Source: Oscillochloris sp. ZM17-4
GTDB lineage: Bacteria > Chloroflexota > Chloroflexia > Chloroflexales > Chloroflexaceae
Assembly (NCBI RefSeq): GCF_019599295.1
Contig: NZ_JAIEWN010000019.1
Coordinates: 44,664-82,479, forward strand
Direction of reading: 5' to 3'
DNA: 37,816 bases
The notes beneath the pieces were generated by a model, which saw nothing but the letters and a program-made list of their open reading frames with translations, made no database searches and had not been told where the DNA came from. The translations under genes were made by a program, and so were the position numbers. Position 1 is the stretch's first letter; every line of letters starts with the position of its first letter. This document shows positions 7,926-14,390 of the stretch, piece after piece.

Positions 7926-8972
7926 GTGAGAATCGCTGGCAACTACACCTTCGAGGCCACCCGCGAGGAGGTCTGGTCGGCAATTAACGACCCCGAGATC
8001 CTGGCGCGAACCATCCCCGGATGCCAGCGGCTCGATGAGGTTGGCGAGAACGAGTATGAGACCACGCTGAAGATCGGCCTTCAGGCGGTGCGCGGCGTGT
8101 ACAACGGCCGCGTCAAGATCGACAATATCATCACCCCTGAGTCCTACGAGATCCATGTGGACGGCAAGGGCAGCAACGGATTCCTGAAGGGGAGCGGCGG
8201 GATCAAGCTACGTGTCGAGGGCGACACGACGATCCTCGACCTGGCCGAGGTGGCGGGCGCGCCGCTCTATGTGGTCCACGTAACCAACGCGGCCGCCATG
8301 GACGCCATCCGCCAGTCGCGCGAGCGCGGCTACGCCGGCCAGATCTTCGGCGAGACCTGCACGCAGTACTTCTTCTTCACCAAGGAGGACCTGGCCCGCG
8401 AGGGCTTCGAGGGCGCGAAGTGGGTCTGCTCGCCGCCCTTCCGCGAGGCGAGCGACCACCCGGCGCTCTGGGGGGCGGTGGCCTCCAACGCGCTGCAGGT
8501 GATCTCGACCGACCACTGCCCCTTCTGGTTCGCGGGCGGCGTGGACGGGCGGCCGGCCGGCAAGGAGCTGGGCCGCGAGAGCTTCGCCAAGATCCCCAAC
8601 GGCTGCCCGGGCATCGAGGAGCGCATGATGGTGCTCTACACCCACGGCGTGCGCGCCGGCCGGATCTCGCTGAACCGCTGGGTGGAGCTGACCAGCACCA
8701 ACCCGGCGAAGCTCTTCGGCTGCTACCCGCAGAAGGGTCTGGTCGCCCCCGGCGCCGACGCCGACCTGGTGATCTGGGACCCCGAGGCCAAGCACACAAT
8801 CCGCGCGGCGACCAACCACCAGGCCACCGACTACTCGCTCTACGAGGGCTGGGAGGTGACGGGCGCGCCGCGCACGGTGCTCTCGCGCGGGCGGGTGCTG
8901 GTGGACGCGGGCGCGTGGAGGGGCGAGGCCGGCGCCGGCCAGTTCGTCCACCGCCGCCAGTTCGGCCTCTAG
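7926..8972 (+). CDS. In-frame chimera: CoxG (SRPBCC) N-terminus fused to D-hydantoinase/dihydropyrimidinase C-terminus
   Basis: Residues 1 to about 105 are the N-terminal two-thirds of a CO dehydrogenase subunit G protein, an SRPBCC fold involved in maturing or membrane-anchoring CO dehydrogenases (NYTFEATREEVWSAIND, ARTIPGCQRLDEVGEN, GKGSNGFLKGSGG). From about residue 106 to 348 the protein is the C-terminal half of a cyclic amidohydrolase: APLYVVHVT with its metal-ligand His (H118), GETCTQYFFFTKEDL, STDHCPFWF with the catalytic Asp (D196), and the end GLVAPGADADLVIWDPEA. The HxH metal site and the carboxylated Lys of hydantoinases, in the N-terminal half, are missing, so hydrolase activity is not expected. 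The GTG start has AAAGGAG at the right distance and a strong promoter upstream. The join falls at 8229-8245. Both parents belong to gene neighbourhoods for molybdenum hydroxylases and purine/pyrimidine breakdown. Confidence 0.8.
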   Translation: MRIAGNYTFEATREEVWSAINDPEILARTIPGCQRLDEVGENEYETTLKIGLQAVRGVYNGRVKIDNIITPESYEIHVDGKGSNGFLKGSGGIKLRVEGDTTILDLAEVAGAPLYVVHVTNAAAMDAIRQSRERGYAGQIFGETCTQYFFFTKEDLAREGFEGAKWVCSPPFREASDHPALWGAVASNALQVISTDHCPFWFAGGVDGRPAGKELGRESFAKIPNGCPGIEERMMVLYTHGVRAGRISLNRWVELTSTNPAKLFGCYPQKGLVAPGADADLVIWDPEAKHTIRAATNHQATDYSLYEGWEVTGAPRTVLSRGRVLVDAGAWRGEAGAGQFVHRRQFGL

Positions 8973-8991
8973 CGGGCCACACGCCCCGGAA

Positions 8992-9054
8992 CGAATCATA
9001 CGCCTGGTTGAAGTTGCCAGCTTCGCTGGCAACTTCAACCAGGCGTATGATTCG
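8992..9054. terminator. Perfect 30-bp hairpin after the chimera gene
   Basis: Positions 8992-9021 and 9025-9054 are exact inverted copies around a 3-nt TTC loop. It starts 20 bp after the stop codon. It could act as a terminator although it lacks a T-run; its length and perfection are also typical of a mobile palindromic repeat. Confidence 0.8.
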
Positions 9055-9104
9055 CTAGGGCCACGTCATTGTTGCTCAGCGTCACCGCCGGGGGGGGCTG
9101 AAGT

Positions 9105-9306
9105 CCCATGTGCGTTCGGTGAACGGTTTTCGTGTGGAGCACAACAGGTGCCTGATGCATTGGCGTAGGGCCGAAGCATGCGCACCGGATGAATCTGCGT
9201 GTCGCCCCATGCATGGGGTGCGCATGCTTCGGCCCTACAATGCCCCGGCGGGCCGACACGGGCGGAGGGCGGTCAATCCGGCTTCGGTTCACCGAACGCA
9301 CATGGG
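9105..9306. repeat. Inner inverted-repeat element (20-bp arms) flanked by a 13-bp direct repeat
   Basis: Positions 9105-9124 and 9287-9306 are perfect 20-bp inverted copies (CCCATGTGCGTTCGGTGAAC and its inverse). GGGCTGAAGTCCC occurs in direct orientation at 9095-9107 and 9304-9316, as expected if the unit inserted into the outer element with a target duplication. Confidence 0.65.
9165..9238. repeat. Innermost inverted repeat (22-bp arms, GAAGCATGCG type)
   Basis: Positions 9165-9186 and 9217-9238 are perfect inverted copies beginning GTAGGGCCGAAGCATGCG. The loop holds a further palindrome, CCCCATGCATGGGG (9204-9217, which shares one base with the right arm). The motif resembles repeats scattered in Chloroflexota genomes; that link is from memory. 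Confidence 0.7.
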
Positions 9307-9332
9307 CTGAAGTCCCCGGCTAAATGATCTGC

Positions 9333-9379
9333 CGAAGGCCGCCTGCGCGGCCTCAGGCAGGCCGCGCAGGCGGCCTTCG
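9333..9379. repeat. 21-bp perfect hairpin in the right half of the MITE-like element
   Basis: Positions 9333-9353 and 9359-9379 are exact inverted copies (CGAAGGCCGCCTGCGCGGCC plus one base) with a 5-nt loop. Confidence 0.75.
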
Positions 9380-9441
9380 CTGAAGAATCAGCCCGCGACT
9401 TCAGTCACCGGGCGGTTGGGCGAGGGAACAATGACGTGGCA

Positions 9442-10005
9442 CTAATGACTCGCGGGCTCCGCGGCCAGCTCGCCGAGCTTCAGCGTCGTCCGCCAGTTGC
9501 GCGCGGTCACCGGCGAGCCGGCCAGCCGGTCGAAGAGCGCCGGCGCGAGCTTCGAGCGGGCCACGCCCTCGGCGTAGTGGACCCAGAGCGCGCCGGCGGC
9601 CAGCGCGATGCGCTCGCCGCTGACGGCGCGCTCCTGGAGCCGCTCGGCGGCGTCATCCTTTGGCGGGGCCTTGGAGAGGGCCAGCATGACCAGGTTCGGC
9701 TCGCGCGCCGAGGCCTCGGGGAAGGGGTTGGCGCCGATGTAGCCCGGCCAGCTGGCGGCGGCCCGCACGATCACCGGGATCGTCAGGCCGAACCTGCCGG
9801 TGATCGCGCGCTCAAGGGCGGCCTCCAGATCGGCCGGCGCGGCGTCGGCCCGGAAGATCAGGTTGCCGCTCTGGATGTAGCTCTGCGCATCGCCCCAGCC
9901 GATCTCGGCGCACAGGGCGCGCAGCTCGGCCATGGGGATCCGGTTGCGGCCGCTGACGTTGATCCCGCGCAGCAGCGCGATCTGGGTTGCGCTTGTGTGT
10001 GTCAT
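9442..10005 (-). CDS. DUF1697 family protein
   Basis: This is a 187-aa cytoplasmic protein of the widespread DUF1697 family, whose biochemical role is unknown. Family hallmarks are clear: IALLRGINVSGRNRIPMAEL at the N-terminus, YIQSGNLIFRA, then VIVRAAASWPGYIGANPFPE and the C-terminal VTARNWRTTLKL. The start ATG (10005) overlaps the TGA stop (10007-10005) of the upstream PPOX gene by one base, so the two are co-translated; GTG 10008 is a possible alternative start. Its stop lies two bases from the MITE-like element. Confidence 0.92.
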   Translation of the reverse strand: MTHTSATQIALLRGINVSGRNRIPMAELRALCAEIGWGDAQSYIQSGNLIFRADAAPADLEAALERAITGRFGLTIPVIVRAAASWPGYIGANPFPEASAREPNLVMLALSKAPPKDDAAERLQERAVSGERIALAAGALWVHYAEGVARSKLAPALFDRLAGSPVTARNWRTTLKLGELAAEPASH

Positions 10006-10445
10006 CACTCGCCCAGCCTCCAGCGCTGGTGTGCCGTCTGGTCGCCCGCGTAGACCGTCGACGCAGCGCGCTCGACGTCGAGCTCGAACAGAATGTAGCG
10101 ATCAGCCGGGGCATAGCTGGACAGCCCCGCGGCCAGCGCCCGCGCCGCCGGGTCGGCGATCAGCCGCGCCCGCCCGGCGACGTGAAACTCGCCGCCGCCG
10201 CCGCCGCTGTCGCCCACCGCGCAGTGCAGGGCGTAGCGCGCGTCCCGCCGCAGGTCGTGCCCCTTCGGCGAGGTCGGCTCCATAAACACAAACAGCCGCC
10301 CCTGGCCGATGATCGGCGTGACCGGGTGGACCCGCGGCGATCCGTCGCCGCGCGTGGTCGCCAGGTAGGCGACCATGCCGTTGAGGCGCTCCGCGCCAAA
10401 GGCGGCCAGCTCGGGCCGCTGCCGCTCCATATCTCCCCAGCTCAT
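10005..10445 (-). CDS. Pyridoxamine 5'-phosphate oxidase-like (split-barrel flavin/F420) family protein
   Basis: The 146-aa protein has the split-barrel fold sequence of the PPOX family, which binds FMN or F420 and reduces or oxidises small molecules. Seen: GMVAYLATTRGDGSPRVHPV (strands 1-2 with the flavin-contacting segment), RLFVFMEPTSPKGHDLRRD and RYALHCAV, then FHVAGRARLI. The substrate cannot be told. The start ATG at 10445 has GAGG upstream. It is the first gene of a two-gene operon with the DUF1697 gene and lies about 240 nt downstream of a promoter bearing a repeated operator-like motif. Confidence 0.85.
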   Translation of the reverse strand: MSWGDMERQRPELAAFGAERLNGMVAYLATTRGDGSPRVHPVTPIIGQGRLFVFMEPTSPKGHDLRRDARYALHCAVGDSGGGGGEFHVAGRARLIADPAARALAAGLSSYAPADRYILFELDVERAASTVYAGDQTAHQRWRLGE

Positions 10446-10620
10446 TGTGGGCCTCCCCGCTCCGCTCTGCTTCTCCCGGCTGCCGCCTTGGCCCGGCTGA
10501 TGCTCTCGGCAGCATGGAAGCGGACGATCGCCCGCAGCAGCCCTTCTCTGGCCGCGCCCGCCTGCCCACTCGCCGCCGGAGAGCGACTTGAGCAGCAGGA
10601 CCTGCTCGACAGACAGAGGC

Positions 10621-10645
10621 GCGGCACCCGCTTCACGGGTGCCGC
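10621..10645. other. 10-bp hairpin in the PPOX leader
   Basis: GCGGCACCCG (10621-10630), loop CTTCA, CGGGTGCCGC (10636-10645): a perfect stem in the untranslated leader of the PPOX operon. No T-run follows on either strand. Confidence 0.6.
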
Positions 10646-10656
10646 GCCCTGCCCAA

Positions 10657-10718
10657 TGTCAGGAACTAGTATAACGATTGTCAGGAACTAGTATAGTGAT
10701 CATTGTAGAGCTTCCCAA
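10657..10718 (-). promoter_or_regulatory. Promoter with two 17-bp direct repeats (operator candidate) for the PPOX-DUF1697 operon
   Basis: On the minus strand TTGGGA (10718-10713), a 17-bp spacer and TATACT (10695-10690) form a promoter. The motif TATACTAGTTCCTGACA occurs twice (10695-10679 and 10673-10657), 22 bp apart, so both copies lie on one face of the helix. They cover the -10 box and the transcript start, as a repressor site would. Confidence 0.55.
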
Positions 10719-10746
10719 TGCCAAGAAACGGCGATGTAAGGCATTA

Positions 10747-10929
10747 TCAGGAAATCTCACGGTTTTCGATAATTGCCACAAAAGCGACAAGATCAGCGCC
10801 TTTGGGTCGGCTCTTAAAAAAGCCTGAGGAGCGCATAATCGCAAAGTGACACTTTGTGTTTTTGGCCGTCGGGCGAGCCAGTAGCAGAGCAACACTGGCA
10901 AGTTCCGGCAGAAATCCAAATTCATCCAT
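10747..10929 (-). CDS. Possible small protein (60 aa) next to the CRISPR array
   Basis: Not recognised. The frame (MDEFGFLPELASVALLLARP... ENREIS) has mixed codon use and lower GC than the rest of the window, in keeping with the CRISPR neighbourhood. AGAGGAAG lies about 17 bases before the ATG, too far for a good Shine-Dalgarno. Spacer 3 of the array matches 16 of 18 bases within it. It could equally be a gene remnant or chance. Confidence 0.3.
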   Translation of the reverse strand: MDEFGFLPELASVALLLARPTAKNTKCHFAIMRSSGFFKSRPKGADLVAFVAIIENREIS

Positions 10930-11006
10930 CAGAAACCGCTTACACTTCCTCTAAAAGCAGGACTAATCGCATCACAATGCAGTAGTTCCCTCTTATACCG
11001 GCGATG

Positions 11007-11481
11007 CTTCCACTGCCCTCTGGCGCGCTGATACCACTGCAACTCAGACAGCGCGCCAGCTGCTGCGCAGGCTGATCACTTCCACTGCCCTCTGGCGCGC
11101 TGATACCACTGCAACATTAGCGCCTGCCAGAACTGCGGCGCCGACCTGTATGCTTCCACTGCCCTCTGGCGCGCTGATACCACTGCAACTCGGCCACGCT
11201 GGCAAGTTCCATTGCTCGCCGGTGGCTTCCACTGCCCTCTGGCGCGCTGATACCACTGCAACAGGCATCGCATTAAACCGCTACCTTGCCCATTTTGTCT
11301 TCCACTGCCCTCTGGCGCGCTGATACCACTGCAACTCGCCTTCGTCGCCAGCTGCACCAGCGACGTGGGCACTTCCACTGCCCTCTGGCGCGCTGATACC
11401 ACTGCAACGCGACACAGCTGGTTTAGTCCAGAGCGTCCAGCGACCTTCCACTGCCCTCTGGCGCGCTGATACCACTGCAAC
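11007..11481 (-). CRISPR. CRISPR array: 7 identical 37-bp repeats, 6 spacers
   Basis: Repeats are at 11007-11043, 11079-11115, 11153-11189, 11226-11262, 11299-11335, 11372-11408 and 11445-11481, all identical. Spacers are 35, 37, 36, 36, 36 and 36 bp. Read on the minus strand the repeat begins GTTGCAGTGG and ends GGCAGTGGAAG, the shape of type V repeats (GTTGC start, GGAAG/GAAAG end next to the spacer). The cas genes also run on the minus strand and lie upstream, so I infer minus-strand transcription with the leader side at 11482. The repeat folds poorly by itself (only a GCC/GGC stem), which fits a need for a tracrRNA. No cas1, cas2 or cas4 is in the window. Confidence 0.97.
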
Positions 11482-11529
11482 CCCGGATCTACATGGCATT
11501 AGGAAGCCATGCAATACGGAGTTTCCTGG

Positions 11530-11872
11530 CAATTTTTTCGCAACTCGTTTTTTGCTCAAAAACAGGCCCGAGTTGCGAAAACGGTCTCAGCGAGCACGCC
11601 GCGCAGCCGACGGAAGCGCGTTGGGCATCTTTTCGGCTCCAGGATCGATGGTCGATGCTGGGGCGCGCACCTCCGGAAGTAGAGATGGCCTGCCCGAAGG
11701 TAGGCCACTCCATCATAGCTGGTTGGGGTAGGTCATGCAACTATTACCGCCGACCAACGACTTAGACTTCCTCGCGCACTCTTTGGGAGTGCCTGGCCGA
11801 CGACCAGGGGCTCGCGGTACACACATAGAGACGAGATACTCGTGGCTATGTGTGCTGTGCGGAAGCGCACAG
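11530..11872 (-). ncRNA. Candidate tracrRNA (anti-repeat at 11572-11616 plus upstream stem-loops)
   Basis: Between cas12 and the array, plus-strand 11572-11616 is a degenerate copy of the repeat in the orientation that makes the minus-strand RNA complementary to crRNA. Matches are GTTGC (11572-11576), GGTcTCAGCG (11583-11592, 9 of 10), CGCC (11597-11600) and GGAAG (11612-11616). Upstream in the RNA are stem-loops: 11855-11861/11866-11872 (GAAG loop in plus sense), 11820-11828/11846-11854 with inner stem 11831-11835/11839-11843, 11792-11796/11804-11808 and 11776-11781/11787-11792. Beyond the anti-repeat a 13-bp inverted repeat (11535-11547/11569-11581) includes its GTTGC end. The same order (cas12, tracrRNA, array) is known for types V-K and V-B. 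Exact ends are unknown. Confidence 0.7.
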
Positions 11873-11885
11873 GTTCCAGAATGTT

Positions 11886-14378
11886 CTATTCATCTGCCTC
11901 GGCCTCTTCCTGCTGCTCGGCGCGCCGCTTGAGCCTTCGCAGCGTCTCCTGCGCCACTACGATTGCGGTATTGTGGCGGGCTGGCCGTGCTGGGGCGAAG
12001 CAACTGGGACAGCGGAAGGAATAGTGCGTTGATTTGTCTCGCCATTGGGGGCTCCAGGTAAACTGGCATGATAGGCAGGAGATCTCATCGTCTTCCGAGC
12101 CTACTGGACAAACCTGCGTACACTGCGGGCAGGTCGCCCGATACTCCTTACTCACCCCGCTCACGCCTTTCGGTAGCCGCACGCCGCATACGCCACAGTC
12201 GCGTGAAGGCGATACATTACGAACGAGTAAGGGCGCAGGTATACCAGTGTGGCGCGCTTTGTAATCAAGGAGGGCCACGACAAGCTTGGATGGCCGCTGA
12301 AAGATCTCGCGGTTGCGCTCGCGAGACAGATCACTCTTGGCTTTCCGGTATCCTGTGTCCTCCAGGCCGAGGAATGCTCCCTCAGCCTGGCGAATGATCG
12401 CATTCGCCACTTCGTGCGCGTAGTTCTTGCTCTTCCGGGCACCGAGCGTCGGGTCGACGTGAGCCGGTGTCAGGATGTCACCGACTTGCTCCGTGTCATC
12501 CGGCCCGCGCAGCGGTTTGCCGTCAAACCCGATGATCGCGTAGCTATACCCGTCGCGGTGTTCGTGTATCCCGATCACACTGGTCGCGGGATCGCGGCGT
12601 TGTGTCACTGGCGGCTTTGCGGTGATCTGCACAAAAAACTCAGCCTTCCCATCGGCCTTTGGACGGGTCACAATCTTCGCGGTTGTGAACATCGGATCAA
12701 TGGCAAGGCTTGCTCTAAGCGCTTCAGTGTCACTCTGGCCAGCTGCACGAGCAGCTTCAAACAGCTCCTCTTGAGCTTGCCGTTGGTACGCAATCAGTGC
12801 CTTCAGCATCGGGGCGCGCTTGCGTAGAAAGCGGCTACGCACTGATGCCTCACCCCATTCCAGGGGATACAGCTCAATCGCTACACGCTCGGACATCTGG
12901 ATGGTGTGCAAGGGGAGGTTGGCGTAGTGAAGCTTCCCCCATCGCTCTGCGTTTTGCGGTAGCGCTTTTCGCTGAGCAATCTCTTCGTTAGTGAGTGGGT
13001 CGTCTATTCCTCTGAGTTTGGCAATGAACACGTATTCGCCGGTCTCTTCGTCGAACAGCAGCGCACAATCGCGGAAGTTTGTCGCTTTACCTGCTGCGGA
13101 CGGCTTGGTGGTTCCAACGAAGGGGATCGGCTGCAACTTTGGCGTGCGGAGGCGGCCGCTTGTTCGCTCCAGATGCTCCCTGGCGCGGGCCTCCAGGCGC
13201 TCGTCGGCGTACTTCTCGGCATCGACCAATCGGTCAGGGTTGGGGCGAAACCACTTGAGGCTGGATTGATAGTCAGCCAGTGCCTGGATTGGATATCCAC
13301 CCTCCGGGTCGACCAATGCGATCGAAGGAAAATTCATCGGCTTGCCGTAGAGGAATATCTCAAACGCATCTTGCAGGGTTTCGAGATCCTCTGAGGCCGC
13401 AATCGTCTCAGCCAGCGTTTCTTGTAGCCCTGAAAGCTCGAGCTTTTGATCAAGCACTGCGCCGGTGTTGATCCGTTCCAGGAGCTCGTCTCGCAGCTCC
13501 GCTAATTCATTCGCCTGGAGCAACCCAAGGAGTGTTGGCTCAGACGTACTAATCGGGGCTATCACTCGCTGGATAAGTCGGCGCGCCTGCAGTGCTCGCT
13601 TGTGGCGATCGTCAGTTTTGTAGGGGTGGGCCACGAAGAGCGCGTCATCAGTCAGATCAGGCTCTTTCGCAAGCAGCTGATTGACATACTTCAGGGTTTG
13701 CTCAAGATCTGCTTTCGGAAGCATATGGCTGATCAGCCAGCGCGCCTCCCGGCGTCCGATCTCGTCGAGCGGTGTGCCTTTGTGTCGGCCAAAGGGAATA
13801 ATGGTCGTAGCAGCCTGCTCATAAAGCTCGGCCTGGCGACGCCAGCCGGCATAGAAGTCATCAATCGTCAGGCCCTCAAGGACTTCGGCCGGCTTCTTCC
13901 GCTTCTTCTTAGCAGGCTCAACCGCCTCTCGTCTCTCAATGAATGAGGCAATATTCTGTACCCAGTTGATCATCATCGTGGCGGCAGCACGGCACGCGCC
14001 ATCAGGAATACGCGATGCAAAGCGGTAATCGTCCAACAGGTGGCCCACAAACTCGCTATTGATACGTGTGCCAATGGCATTCGAGCGCTTTGTGTTACTG
14101 CCACCCACACTCAGTACGAGCGCAATCGCCCCATCAGATCGCGGGTGGAGGTAGTCCTCTTTGTAGTGCTCAAGAATACGCGATTTAAGGTTGGTCACAA
14201 AGCTCGCCGTCCGGATCATCCGCGTGCTCTTGAGCGCGCTCGGCTTGCGGATTTTCAGCTCGAAGGTGAGGATGACGGGTCTCCACCGCATCGTAAAGCG
14301 GCGGCGCAGCTCTTTCTCGACACTGTGTGCTGGGGGAAGTTCACGCTTCTCGGCTTTTGACACCTGCTGATCACTCAT
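11886..14378 (-). CDS. Cas12/TnpB-like effector with RuvC active site lost (nuclease-dead type V candidate)
   Basis: The 830-aa protein has the Cas12/TnpB C-terminal layout. RuvC-I is at 601-616 (VIGIHEHRDGYSYAII), RuvC-II at 669-675 (FLGLEDT, E673), four CxxC pairs at 728/731, 750/753, 768/771 and 790/793 (two zinc ribbons), and RuvC-III at 798-810 (RPARHNTAIVVAQ). The catalytic Asp of RuvC-I (GID in relatives) is His605, and the Asp two residues before the Asn of RuvC-III is Arg801; only E673 remains. DNA cleavage by this protein is thus unlikely, as in Cas12k. The first 600 residues would be the OB/REC lobes and include a DUF3820-like patch (PFGRHKGTPLDEI, 195-207). The start ATG at 14378 is 12 nt after the stop of the IscB-like gene, with AGGAG inside that gap: one operon. 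It does not look like any Cas12 subtype I know well. Confidence 0.85.
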   Translation of the reverse strand: MSDQQVSKAEKRELPPAHSVEKELRRRFTMRWRPVILTFELKIRKPSALKSTRMIRTASFVTNLKSRILEHYKEDYLHPRSDGAIALVLSVGGSNTKRSNAIGTRINSEFVGHLLDDYRFASRIPDGACRAAATMMINWVQNIASFIERREAVEPAKKKRKKPAEVLEGLTIDDFYAGWRRQAELYEQAATTIIPFGRHKGTPLDEIGRREARWLISHMLPKADLEQTLKYVNQLLAKEPDLTDDALFVAHPYKTDDRHKRALQARRLIQRVIAPISTSEPTLLGLLQANELAELRDELLERINTGAVLDQKLELSGLQETLAETIAASEDLETLQDAFEIFLYGKPMNFPSIALVDPEGGYPIQALADYQSSLKWFRPNPDRLVDAEKYADERLEARAREHLERTSGRLRTPKLQPIPFVGTTKPSAAGKATNFRDCALLFDEETGEYVFIAKLRGIDDPLTNEEIAQRKALPQNAERWGKLHYANLPLHTIQMSERVAIELYPLEWGEASVRSRFLRKRAPMLKALIAYQRQAQEELFEAARAAGQSDTEALRASLAIDPMFTTAKIVTRPKADGKAEFFVQITAKPPVTQRRDPATSVIGIHEHRDGYSYAIIGFDGKPLRGPDDTEQVGDILTPAHVDPTLGARKSKNYAHEVANAIIRQAEGAFLGLEDTGYRKAKSDLSRERNREIFQRPSKLVVALLDYKARHTGIPAPLLVRNVSPSRDCGVCGVRLPKGVSGVSKEYRATCPQCTQVCPVGSEDDEISCLSCQFTWSPQWRDKSTHYSFRCPSCFAPARPARHNTAIVVAQETLRRLKRRAEQQEEAEADE

Positions 14379-14390
14379 CGCTCCGGACTC

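Larger units (their letters stand above)
9060..9440. mobile_element. MITE-like element with 14-bp terminal inverted repeats, carrying nested palindromes
   Basis: GCCACGTCATTGTT at 9060-9073 is the exact inverse of AACAATGACGTGGC at 9427-9440. Inside lie the nested inverted repeats listed separately (9105/9306, 9165/9238, 9333/9379). The element has no coding capacity. It ends one base before the stop codon of the DUF1697 gene and begins six bases after the 30-bp hairpin. Confidence 0.65.

Noticed and set aside
9110-9310. Small frames inside the MITE-like region on both strands
   Set aside because: They run through inverted repeats and have no ribosome site or family.
10442-10636. 64-codon minus-strand frame before the PPOX gene
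   Set aside because: It includes the 10621-10645 hairpin and overlaps the PPOX leader; Ser/Arg/Ala-rich with no support.
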